From positions 26,382,865-26,446,864 of the forward strand of contig NC_092464.1 in assembly GCF_047495875.1 (NCBI RefSeq): 64,000 bases of DNA. The letters are read 5' to 3'. Origin of the DNA: Pithys albifrons albifrons. Taxonomy: Eukaryota; Chordata; Aves; Passeriformes; Thamnophilidae. The position numbers and the translations under genes are program-made. The notes under the pieces are model-generated. The model ran no database searches and was not told where the DNA came from. It saw nothing but the letters and a program-made list of their open reading frames with translations. Numbering within the stretch: the stretch's first letter is position 1; each line of letters starts with the position of its first letter. This document shows positions 53,085 through 64,000 of the stretch, piece by piece.

Positions 53085-53598
53085 TATATAATGGACTTCA
53101 TCAGCCAGTTGTGCAATTCTATTTCAAATTGAAAAGCAAGATCATTAATATTTTGAAATTACTGGGATAGAAATGTTTTTATCATGAAAATCCTGCCTTT
53201 GTTGGACAACTTCTCAAAAGGTGCAGGAGGAACAAAAGATGGAGCTTCATCAGTTATGAAAGGAATTATATAAAGTAGCTTCCTCTAAACAAGACTGAAC
53301 ATAATGACAAAAAGTCCACCGGCCTTATGGGTTTCACAAATGCAGAGTAACATTAGGAAGTATCTCAGTAATCATTCCAAAAGATCTATTGTTAGCCTTA
53401 ATTCAGGTCACCCTGAGCCAAAGAATTTTATGAACGTGTATTGAGAACTGCTGTTTTAGATCTACCTGAACTCTGAACCTGCTTTTATTTATTTTTTGTT
53501 TGTTTTGTTTCACTTTATTAGTAGGTCATTGTGGTTCTAAGTACAAAGCTGTAGCTGCCTGATTTGTAGTGTCTAAATGTCTGTTCTGTTCTCCTTAG

Positions 53599-53841
<243 letters not shown>

Positions 53842-54750
53842 TGTTTTCTTTAATTTTTTTTGCCTCTGTCAAGGAATAATTCTTAAAGTGAAGATAAAGA
53901 CTTACTTTAATCGACTTAATATTTTGGGGGCCTGCCACTGGTGTATCAAATGGGTTATTATTGACAACTGTGATATATTTCTTAGCTTTAAATGAAATGT
54001 AACTTACTATGTAAATATTCTGTTTATCTCGAAAGAAATCAAGTAAAATTGTTTAAGCCTAATTAGGAGACTGGCTGTTGGTATCTACTTCCAGTAGGTA
54101 GGCTGCAGACACAAACATTTCATAATTTTAAGAGGAAGTCTACACGTCTGCACTGTTTGTTACACATAGATGCTGTTACACATGTTAAGATAACCTCTGA
54201 TTTTGTACACACAGAAACCAATATTAACACTAAAGCAATGCTGCTCTGCAGTACTGGACAGACAGCTTTTCAGTGAAACCAAATTTTAAAACTCAACAGC
54301 TAATTATTAGTCCTTAAATAATCACAAATACTTAATAGAATTGGTTAAACTTACCAATTGAAAAATGAACATCAGTTGCTTCCTTTCCTTTTCCAATAGA
54401 TGGTATTTTGTCCATCTCATTTTGTGTCTGCCTGGAGAAGTCCTCCCTGCCTGCCTGTTGGCTGCTGTTTGTTCTCATTACCACATGTGTTCCTGATTTA
54501 TATACAGATCAGCTTTTCCATTTTAACCTCTTTGCCCCTTGAAGAAGGAAATCTCAGGACACGTACTTTTAATGGTCACACCCTTCTTTTTTTAATTTGT
54601 GTGCCAGAGATACAGATGGCAATGTTTAACAACAGGAAAACATTACATTGTTTCTTATCCAACTAAATTAAACTTCTAAGTACCTAAACATGCCTTCTCA
54701 CAGACTGCTGTGTCCCTGCTCACAAGCTTTGCGCATGTTTTTCCCCACTA

Positions 54751-54791
54751 ACACCAGAGTTGCTGTTCCATGAGCAACAGCTCTCTGGTGT
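54751..54791 (+). other. Imperfect hairpin in the UMAD1 3'UTR
   Basis: ACACCAGAG (54,751-54,759) pairs with CTCTGGTGT (54,783-54,791), and TTGCT (54,760-54,764) pairs with AGCAA (54,773-54,777). The loop is 8 nt and there is a 5-nt bulge on the 3' side. It would be transcribed in the mature mRNA. Its function is unknown. Confidence 0.6.
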
Positions 54792-55132
54792 AACGATTTG
54801 TGATGAAGAATGATCTGTGGCACACAAAGAAGTACATTTGTTTTCTGTCTTGGGGTACAATATTTATATTTTGCCAAATGGTAGTGAATATTTTCTTATA
54901 TTTTCTATGCTCTGTGGTAGCTTAAAATACATATATTTTCAGACTTGCATCCTCTTACAGTATTTGAGATAAATACTGTAAATAATGAAGAAATTACATT
55001 GTGAATATGTCTTAGATTGTTAAGTATTCATGGTTTAGATCTTTTTAAATGTATGTATTTAATATTTTTGACATCTATGTTCTTAAATATTTTGGATGTA
55101 TCGTTTCAGGGAGAGTATCTGTGCTGCACTTC

Positions 55133-55138
55133 AATAAA
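55133..55138 (+). promoter_or_regulatory. UMAD1: UMAD1 polyadenylation signal AATAAA
   Basis: A canonical AATAAA lies about 1.29 kb after the UMAD1 stop codon. It is followed within about 25-50 nt by T- and GT-rich DNA (TTTTTTATGTGTGAG, around 55,158-55,175), the usual layout of a vertebrate cleavage and polyadenylation site. Alternative sites further downstream are possible. Confidence 0.75.
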
Positions 55139-55155
55139 AAATGCTAAATAACAGT

Positions 55156-57434
55156 GAGTTATTTTTTATGTGTGAGAGTTATTATGTGATTTCAGCTGTA
55201 TTGTTTACTACAGCTGTGACCATTCAGATTTCATGGGAACTTGAACTTGGAAATTCAATTTGAAAATCTTTTCAGTGTCATTTTAAAAATCAGTGCCCTA
55301 ATAAAATATATCACACTTTGATCTGATGGATTCTGTTTGCTGTGCTGGTGACTTGCAATGGCTTAGGTGACATCCATGATACTGCTTTGAGGATAGTATG
55401 GCTGGAAAGTGGGAACTACTAAAGCTTCTTAGAAGGAACAGTTGATTTTATGAAGTTTTTCAGAACTGTCTTGTGTGCGTAATTTTGTAGTTAATGTATA
55501 CCTGAAGCACTAAATTTAATTATTACTTTATATCTAATAATTAAAAAATTGATCTGCAATTAGCATGTTTCTATTCAAGTTGTCCATTTGGAATCTGAAA
55601 TGTTTCTGCAGCTCAGCTGGTCTAGAAGCAGAACTGTAAAGCACTGTTGAAAGCCAAATAAACTCACAATACTTGTTCTTTCTTTGCTAGCTGACTTGGC
55701 ATGTAATTTTTTGCATTCATTTTTTGCCTAAAGTTAGACAATATATCTAAAGTACTTACATCATGTCAGATTTGAGCTCTGTTACACTCACAAGTATCCT
55801 TTCAAAATAAAAAGAGAGGCAGAGGAGGGTAAGGAGGAAGTTGTATTCACCATGATGAGAAATGTGGATGGTAGTTTAAAATTTGGCCTTCATTCTTAAG
55901 CCTCTTCCATTAAGGGTAAAATTTACACCTAGTAAAAGTACTAGTAATGAGCACGGGTACTGGGAATGTGTCTCCTGACTGCCCTCTCTTTAGCAAGAGC
56001 TGCGACTCAAACATCTCCCTTGCTTGAGATCATTTCTAAAAGTCGACTGAAGTCTTATGGCATCCAGATAGCGAAGGTGAATTTCTTCCTGCTGGGATAA
56101 GAAAAAAATACATTTAAACTGTTATAAATTGGTAAGATTTATGGCTACTACTATTTGTCCACTAATAACATGAAGATGGCCCAAAATCATCAAAAAATGA
56201 AAGATTTCAAAGCATCTCAGTTCGTAAAAGATGTGAATTGCTTGTCTAAGACACGTTTGACATCATCCGCTGATAATTGTGTAGCAAATATGTGAATATA
56301 TGTGTATCTGTCACTACCAACAGACACTGGATGGTTCTATGTATTGTCATTCAAACCTCTCACTACTGATGAAGGAATATAGTTAATTAAAAAATACTTA
56401 AAAGCTATTAAAATAAAATCAATATCAAAATAGTAAATGCTCTCCTTTCTGTATATTCTATATATAGTAATCAGAACTTGAATAGAACTGGTTCTGTTGT
56501 GTTATGCATATATGTGTAAATTTTTTGGACAGAAGAGAAAGATATTTAATAGCTAATGTCATTAACATCAGAATTACAACAGAGTGCCAACTTCAGAATG
56601 AATAATGAAAGACTGAGGTGTGTTCCTGTGCCAGTGAAGTGCTGTAAATAGGAGCTTTGCTACTGCCATTAGTGTGCATATTACTAGGCCTGCATTCTTT
56701 TGTTAAATAGTTTATTTAGAGTTTAGTTCATGCGAGTTTTTGAGCTTCATTTGCCATTCTCTGTATTTTCCTTGCAAAATATGTACTCTGTGTTGTGTGA
56801 TAGCTTCCTTATGGATCTTTCTAATAAATTAAACCTAAAAAGACACTTCTTGTTTCTTCTGGAAAAGTTGTAAATGCAGGCTCTGGAAAAGTGTAATTTG
56901 AAATGTAGAAAAAGGGGAGTGAAGGCCACATGTTCAAAGGTAAATCAAAGAATAATTGCATCCAGAGCAGCCTGACAGAAGGCTGACGGGGAGCTGGTCC
57001 CTACAGAGAACTCCCCAGTGACAAACTCAGAAATGGAACAGACAATGCTATGTCTGGCAGATCAGTCAAGGCAGTGGTTATAGATCCAGTTCTGCCCTTT
57101 TCTGTAAAGTATGATCCAAAACCTGAATTGATAGCCAGCAAATATACACCTGTGTGATCAGACAGGAGAGATTTTGATCCTAAAGCAACTAGAGGAAAAA
57201 GGCAAAAAGCATATTCACCACAGCAATTTCAGTATCTCAACACACTGTTTTTTGCATTTTTAGCTGGAGAACCTGTTATGTTCACAAAAGCACTAAAACA
57301 GCCTTCTGAGCAAGATGAACAAGTTGTTCTGAACAACAGCATAAAACTTGAGCTTGAGAAACTGCCCTCCTCCCCACAACCGCCCTTTTGTTATGACACT
57401 ATAATTCATCTTGCTTTGTGTTTTCTCTGCTCAG
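55156..57434. other. Downstream flank of UMAD1, non-coding
   Basis: This AT-rich sequence lies after the UMAD1 poly(A) site. No frame, repeat family or RNA gene was recognised. Confidence 0.5.
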
Positions 57435-57476
57435 TCGAGTGATTATGGAGAGGAACCAGAAGTGCAACTCCTGGGG
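57435..57476 (+). other. Candidate 42-nt exon downstream of UMAD1
   Basis: The segment has a strong acceptor (TTTGTGTTTTCTCTGCTCAG ending at 57,434) and a near-consensus donor (GGG|GTAAGT at 57,477). Between them are 42 nt, a multiple of three, open in two frames; one of those frames contains an ATG. The first-frame product starts Ser-Ser-Asp-Tyr-Gly-Glu-Glu-Pro. It could be an alternative 3' exon of UMAD1, an exon of a lncRNA or of the next gene (GLCCI1 follows UMAD1 in human), or a chance splice-like pair. No partner exon was identified. Confidence 0.35.
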
Positions 57477-60400
57477 GTAAGTCCTTCCCTTCGTAAGTAC
57501 CTACAGCTCTTTTACTGTTGACAGGGCAATTCCAGATTAACCAGATCCATTTTCTAAGGCAAAGACTGTCTGTACAGCAAGAAAGAGGCAGAATATCCTA
57601 AAAATCCAAAGATAGACTCCTGTGTGGTGCTGTAGGAAGACAAATGTTTAGCAAGCCAGGTTCAGTTCATTCAGCCCACTTGCTATGCTGCGACTCTTCA
57701 TCAGCATTAAGTTTGGTGTTTTATAACAAGCTTGCTGTTAGAATGCAGGTATTTTAGGCCTGATTTCTTCCCATCAATATGTCAAATTCCTTAAAGTAAG
57801 CAAAATTAGATCTCCCTGTAGCCTCCATTGAGATCATGTTCTTTCTTTACCAGTTAGATATTTATGTTTTCTGACTCTCCGAGATGTAGAGAACTACCTC
57901 TTTTTTCAAACGTCCATCTTCTGAGAGATGAGTTCCCACAGGCACTTTCTTAGCTGTCCTTCTGTCTGCACCACAGCTCTCCAGAAGATGTGTAAGTAAT
58001 TGTGCTTACTGGAAGGAGAGAAAACTCACTCCCTTGTTCCTGTTTTGTTGTCAGTCAGTTAACTTGGAAGCGTTACTTCCTATAGAAAGAAACAGATTTT
58101 TGTCAATACAGAATTTCAGTATTTTCAGATACCAAGATTGTAAGAAGTAAATTTGATCTTCTAGGTATGGCATCTCACTGTCTGTTTAGTTCTTCAGCAT
58201 ACATTTTAGATTCTATGTACAGGTACATGAAGTTTTTATTTACGCTACATGATGCTCATCAGTAAGACTGGTCTAATTCTACAGCACATGCTGCCAGGTG
58301 AGCTGAGTGATCTAAGGAGGAGTAAGATCCAAAGCACTACTTTGACCTCTGTGGATGCAGTCTGTTGTAAGACAACTCTGTGCAGAGAATTTTTTTCCTC
58401 CATGTATAAATGGTTTTAAGCATTCAGTGGAAGTCTTAAAAAAATAACACTTTAAACTTTTTTTTCTGAAGCATATTAATGGAGAGTTTTTCTTGACTAA
58501 TTCTGCCTATTCTACCTGCACTTATTCTGAGGCCATTAAAAATTATTATTTTTACAGGTATCTACCTACTATGAAATAGCAAGGTTCTTTTGTGTTCATG
58601 ACTTCTTTTAGTAGTATAGAAGCAAAAACACATAGTTAATTACATCAGTCTAAGGAAGGGGAGGGAGGAAGGACATGTAAAGCAGTTTTGATTGAACATT
58701 ATTTCTGTAGGAGCACAGATTGGCTGTAATGAAAATATGGAAACTAAATGAAGTGCAGATGGTAAGAACATGATGACACTATAATACTGGTGATCTGAAT
58801 CAGGACATAAATTAGTATTATTCCCCATAGCCTTTTTTATGTACATGTAGTAGACAGCAAAACAATCCCTTATGCTAAATGCCTCTATACATTGACATAA
58901 GTAATGGGAGAGTAACCATGGATCACATACTCTTTTCAACATTTCAGAGCAGATACTTCTTTTTAGTCTGCAGTCTTCCATGCAGTAGCCTTTCTAAACT
59001 GTGTTTTACTCCAAAAAACAGTCAGTGAATATTCCATTAAAGTTTATTTTCTAATGCAGTATCAGAGTACCTTGAATAGCTTTGCTGTATCGCAGCTCCA
59101 TGTTTTGTCAAATGCATCCCTTCTGCAGAAGCAAAAGTCTGAGTCAGCTGCATGGTTCATAAAATAAACCAGAAGTTGTAAAGCTTTCAGCAGGTTATGA
59201 TGTGATGTTGAAGAAGCCTTTTTTTAATTCTGTAGCAAAAGAGAGTATCTAGTCATGGAAGTGGAAGTTACGGTGACCCCAGAAGGATGCAGTGGCTGTA
59301 GACCAAAGACAAGAGAGGGTTTATTTCTGCCAGCCAGTTCAATTCATTTTTCCTCGCTGCAAGGATAAAACAAACTCTTGAGATCAAAGATCTAATTTAC
59401 AAGGTTATCCTCTCAAGTCAGTTGACACATGTACTTCAATAACAGAACATGAAAGAAACTGCTCACAAGCAAACAAACAAACAAAAAAAGATGAGCCTCA
59501 ATTATATACATCTTTCATCCAACTCTTTGTGCTATCAGCATTATGGTTAGAGTAGTCACTTGCATCCGAATGTTCATGTAACTGTTCTGGGAGGTCAGCT
59601 TTGGGCATCCATCTAAATCCCACTGCAAAAGAAGCAGATGGGCTCAGAAAACAAAGAATCAGGTGAAATAGCCCATCACAGTGAGAAGAAAATTGCTTAT
59701 TTAAAGCAATTGATACTTGTTAGAACTTTAGTCTGACCAGTGTGTCAGCCTTTTTATGAAGAGTTTTATTTAAGAAAATAAAGCAACATGTGATGTTTTG
59801 GGATCTGTAGTGTAATTTCCTTTTTCAGCTGTTTTTTGAAACTACTGGTTCATGTGTTGCACTTATTCTGCTCTCAGAGATGTTTTTAGATTCCTGTAAC
59901 TCCAATGTTGTCTGTAGTGTTTAAATAGGGCTTATGTCAAAGACCTAATATTTATCTTACCAATTGATTCAAAGAGTCTTTTTGTTGTTATTATTTGATT
60001 TTTATGTATTCTGTAGTTTGGCTAGTTCTCCTTCAATTGTCTCTCGAATAAAAAAACATGTCCACTTCTCTGTCTCCTTGATAGGGTGGAATAAAACATA
60101 TGCATTAAATTTATCCCCCAAAGGACTGCCAGATTCTATTGCAAGTACTATTACGGTACTTGCAGATATTATATAACAGTCATAGTATAATTTTGGCTAA
60201 AATTGGACACACAGGGTTAACGTTCTCTATTTTTTAATGTAGTTCAACCCATGTTGTAATTTAACTTGTGTTTTGGGGGCAGACAAAGTAGGAAGGTGTC
60301 ATATTGGCAATCAATACTGGATTAATAGAGGGATTAAAAATTACTTAGTTTTTACCACATGTAGTTTGCAGTATATGCATTTACACAATGATCAAATTAA

Positions 60401-60525
60401 AATACCTGCTTCAAAACTGGAAGTTGATATCTGGTTTTAAATGGCACTGAACAAGAGGCTGTTGATTGAGAAATGGAAATGTAGTGTTTTGCTGTAGATA
60501 TCTCAAATGCTTTACAGTAGAAATC

Positions 60526-60556
60526 AATATTAAGATTTACCTTGAATCTTAATATT
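60526..60556. repeat. Inverted repeat: 12-bp arms, 7-nt loop
   Basis: AATATTAAGATT (60,526-60,537) and AATCTTAATATT (60,545-60,556) are exact reverse complements around TACCTTG. An AT-rich arm of this length can arise by chance in 64 kb. Confidence 0.85.
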
Positions 60557-62947
60557 ATAAATTAAATGGAGACATTTTAAATCTTAGGGCAGCTCAAAAA
60601 ATAGAGTGAGTGAATGAACAAAGATGGTTGATGTGTTTTTCTTTACTTAGATGATAGCTAGCTAAATTATTTCATGATGCAGTTAATCCCATAGGAAATT
60701 TTGTATAGCAGACTGTTGTTCTAGCTGTTGACTTATGCAAATCTGAGAGAAACTCAGAGAATAAAGTCATTTTCCACAATACCATGTTTTGTCCCAAACT
60801 GTTCACCTTCATATTTAAGACTTCTGAGTCTTCTCAAACTAACCTTCTTCACCACCACCTTCAATAGCTGTCTCTTCTTCAGATGAAAGCTGTGTCCTAT
60901 TTTAGAAACACCAGTTCAATGCCTCCTGGGAGGTACTCTGCTCCATCCAGCTGGGACTGGACAGATGGTTTCTGGCATGGGGCATATCCTGACAGACAGG
61001 CATCTCCAGGGTGGTAGTCCTTAAAGGAAAGGATGTTGTAAATAGATAACCTGTAGGTAATAGCAGTACAGACTTGACTGACTTGCACTCCTATCTCCTC
61101 CATGACCAGCCTTGTCATGACAGACTCCCGACATGACTTCTCTAAGCACGCAAGGTGGTGCTGAAGTCCTACTCTGTCTTCTTGGAAAACAGCTTGCCTT
61201 TTTTTAACCTGAGCAAATTCATCTTCTGGTGTTCTGCCAGTATTAGGATATACCATTCACCCTGTGCCATTCACCCTGCCTAAACCAAAAGGGGAGATTT
61301 CAGACATAATGCTAAAAGCTCTCTGCTAGAAGTCATCTCAAGACTGATCTGTTCACATCAAAAAGAAATCAGATGAGACTTGCTCTGCAAGGATGTCCTT
61401 TAGCAATGGAAGTCTCTGGCTATTTATAAGAATACATGCACAGTGTCTCAAAAAATCAGGTTTTGGTATTAGGTTGGTTTATATAGTCTTGTCTTCATGG
61501 CACAGAGAAGAAAAAGTGTTCCCACTGTGTCCTTGGCAACAGCAATTTAGCTGTACAAAGATTATCTTCTCCCATATAAAAGTAATTGTTAGTTGGGAAG
61601 AATAAAAGCCACCTAGTACACCCTTCTTACACAGATGAGCTAATTCAAGTAAAGGATAAAATCTTACTTGGAAATCTGCAAGTAGGATATTGTGTTTTTT
61701 AGACAAATTGTAATTAATGGAACAAGGCCTTTCTGGCACCTACTGCCTCATCTTGCTTCAAAGAGTTATTTTGGCTCATACACAAACTAATATTCTGCTT
61801 TTCCAAAGAAACAAACTATGAAGATAATACTGAAAAAGTTATCCTTTGAAACACCATTCACTTCTGATATATCACTGTAGTCTGGAGATCAAGACCCAGT
61901 AATTTGTCAGCCTCCAAGAAAACAGTCCACTCTCTTTTAGGACGGTATCAGAACAGGTAATCTGTGCAAAACTATCCAGCAAACTGGATCAGTGTAGGCA
62001 TTGTCAGTGATAGAAAATGAGAGAAGGCACCCCCACAGTGAGATTTAACATACAGCACTGACGATGTTGGAAATTAGAATATCCTGTGCATTTCATTGCG
62101 GGGGAGGAGGGGAAGAGGTGGCTGTTTGCCATTGTGCTCTTATTTTTAAAAAATAGTGAGGGTCTAGTTGGTGTTAGTTGACAGAAATGTTTTTGAGAGC
62201 ACAGTAATTCAGTAACACTTGGCTTGCTCTGTTACCTTTTCCCCTTGTATATATCTATTGATCTTAAACTCCTCTGACCTAGAGAAAGCCTCTTCCATAG
62301 TGTTTATTACATTATTAAGATGATGAAATTTGAGGTAAACAGAGAAGAGGGATGATTCTTATCTGAGAATTTCCTCCCTTGTGCCTTTTGTCCCAGATAC
62401 ATCCAACCTGGCCTTATAGGTGCCTTTCCTAAGTGCCCGATGGTATGCTGGCTCAGGCCAGAAAGTCTGAGCGGGGAATTTCTCAGACACAAATCTTCTC
62501 TCTTCTCTGCTTCCTCCATGCTGATGTGCTTAATTACAATCCCAGTCATCCTAGTTTCCATCTGCTGGGAGGAGAGAAGGGAAAGAGGAGCTCTTTGTCC
62601 AGTGTTAAGATGAGAATAACCCTCTGGCTTGTCCTCTCTTCCTTTGGCTGTCTATGCAGGGAGCCAGCTGCTGCCAGAGACAGCTCCAGCAACATGCCTG
62701 GAACAGGATGAAGTTATCTGTCTCAGCTTTCTTCTCCTGCTTCTCTCCCAGTGAATTAGGTCTGCAGAGATCAGACCTGTCATTAGCAGTGGAAGGCTGT
62801 ATTACAAATAGGAATTAATATATTTTTAAATAAGTATTTTTATTTGTTCAAAGTGTTTAAGACCTGACAATGTGGTCTTGGGAAATTTCAGTGGGCTGTT
62901 TCTTTTGCTCCAAATATAATGAAAGAGCTGGTCTGTTGCCAGCCTTG

Positions 62948-62968
62948 GAGGAGGGAGGAGGAGGAGGA
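62948..62968 (+). repeat. GGA-rich tract
   Basis: GGAGGAGGGAGGAGGAGGAGG is a short imperfect GGA repeat with possible quadruplex-forming capacity on the plus strand. Confidence 0.8.
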
Positions 62969-64000
62969 AATTAGAATATGCAGCATTTAAGAAAAAAGTG
63001 AGATAAAAATAAAACTTATTCTGTAGACATGGTTTTACTCATGAATTGAACTGCAGTTCACAGAAGAGAGATGTAGAGGACGTTAATTTATAATGACCCC
63101 ATCCTCAAATGGATAGAGGTGGAATTCAGAATACAGTGTTTAGTTGTAGGCCAGCAAGCAGAGCCTTTCAATCTGCTGCTTTTTCCAAATGTGTGAGAAA
63201 ACAGCCTTGTGAGTTCACATAACTGCTCAGTTGCCAGTTGGTGCCTACATATTGTCCTCAGCACAGCAATATATTATGCACAGACAAAAAAAGCAGTTGT
63301 GAAAGGAAAAAGAGATTTTTGCATGAACCCGTATTTCAGCAAAGTTATACTTTACACCATCATAACTAAGAACAGGATTTGTCCTAAAGTTTATAGAAAA
63401 AGTGATGTAAAAGGAACATACAGGGAATGTGGATACATATTATGTATGTGTGTTTATATGTAGATACAGATTGATATATAAGGTGATTAATCACAAAGTG
63501 TGAATTCTAAATTGAGTGAGATTGGTCTTCAGTTGCTCCAGAAAATTTTCTTATGTACTTTAAATGAGATGTCAGATGCTTCATGTGACTCCACAGCCTG
63601 AAAATCTCTGTCATTTTGCCATATCTGCTGTTAATAACACAGTTAACAGACAGTCTATATGAAGAAAAGATTTTTTTTTTAAATGACATAAAAAAATACT
63701 ACTTGACATTTTCCCCATTTTAATTTGTGTGAAGGGGGGAAGAGGCTACAGACACAGAAAAGGTGGTTTCCAGACCAGGATCTTTGCTGGTTTCATGTGA
63801 ACCATGTGCCTTTAAAACTGTTCTTTATCCTCATAATTCCTTATTATAGGAAATTGCAGTTGGCAGCAATCAGGTTAAGTATTTAAATATTTTATATTTA
63901 ATTGACGGGATTAAATTCACATTTCCTATTTAAAATGTTTTCCCATCTTAACTACAAAACCTGGTTGTATGCTTTAAAGCTTTTTTAAAATGTCAATACT

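Larger units (their letters stand above)
37027..53598 (+). other. UMAD1: UMAD1 intron between the two visible coding exons (phase 0)
   Basis: This 16.6-kb intron has GT (37,027-37,028) and AG (53,597-53,598) ends and a pyrimidine-rich acceptor tract, CTGTTCTGTTCTCCTTAG. It is AT-rich and holds no frame that I can support as coding. It contains a perfect hairpin (38,470-38,510), a possible ancient repeat (about 39,140-39,235), a CATT microsatellite (43,881-43,978), CR1 fragments (47,775-47,938, 52,266-52,316 and 52,586-52,700), an exact 44-bp duplication (49,681-49,768) and a palindrome (53,065-53,084). Confidence 0.8.
53842..55155 (+). other. UMAD1: UMAD1 3' untranslated region
   Basis: This is the AT-rich non-coding continuation of the terminal exon, running from the stop codon to just past the first good poly(A) signal. 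No earlier AATAAA was seen. The region includes an imperfect hairpin at 54,751-54,791. The end is estimated as 15-20 nt after the AATAAA; the exact cleavage site cannot be read from genomic sequence. Confidence 0.7.
57477..64000. other. Downstream non-coding stretch
   Basis: No gene was recognised. A 119-codon minus-strand frame (61,256-60,897) has mixed composition but no domain or splice context that I can support. A GGA-rich tract lies at 62,948-62,968 and a short inverted repeat at 60,526-60,556. Confidence 0.45.

Overview
This window looks like avian nuclear DNA. It is AT-rich and gene-poor, its ORFs are short, it contains exons with canonical splice sites, and it carries several copies of CR1, the dominant LINE family of birds. 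One CR1 copy keeps an uninterrupted 261-codon reverse-transcriptase reading frame. There are no operons, rRNA or tRNA genes, CRISPR arrays or prokaryotic signals. The species cannot be fixed from sequence alone.

The only protein gene I can name is UMAD1 (UBAP1-MVB12-associated domain containing 1), on the + strand. Two coding exons are visible: an 86-nt internal exon at 36,941-37,026 and the terminal coding exon at 53,599-53,841, which holds the diagnostic UMA domain. The phases match across the 16.6-kb intron. The terminal exon continues into a 3'UTR of about 1.3 kb, ending at an AATAAA at 55,133-55,138 followed by GT-rich DNA. The exon with the start codon was not found and probably lies upstream, so most or all of 1-36,940 is probably intron. 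Downstream of the poly(A) site is non-coding DNA with one well-formed 42-nt candidate exon (57,435-57,476) of unknown parentage.

Layout: 1-22,448 is non-coding with no recognisable gene. 22,449-23,360 is a 5'-truncated CR1 on the minus strand. 25,620-26,362 is an anomalous block containing a GC/CpG-rich segment with CCAAT and GC boxes, an AATAAA on the minus strand and a 63-codon minus-strand frame; it is either a CpG-island promoter or, I think somewhat more likely, a remnant LTR-type insertion. Next come AACT/AACG and CATT microsatellites, scattered old CR1 3' ends (30.8, 32.3, 34.1, 47.8, 52.3 and 52.6 kb), the two UMAD1 exons, and the downstream flank.

Small-scale structures not explained by genes include a perfect 19-bp-stem hairpin at 38,470-38,510, a perfect 20-bp palindrome at 53,065-53,084, an exact 44-bp tandem duplication at 49,681-49,768, and 16-bp inverted arms at 24,503-24,581. 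I found no convincing new biological system. The block at 25.6-26.4 kb and the 57.4-kb exon candidate are the items most worth checking.
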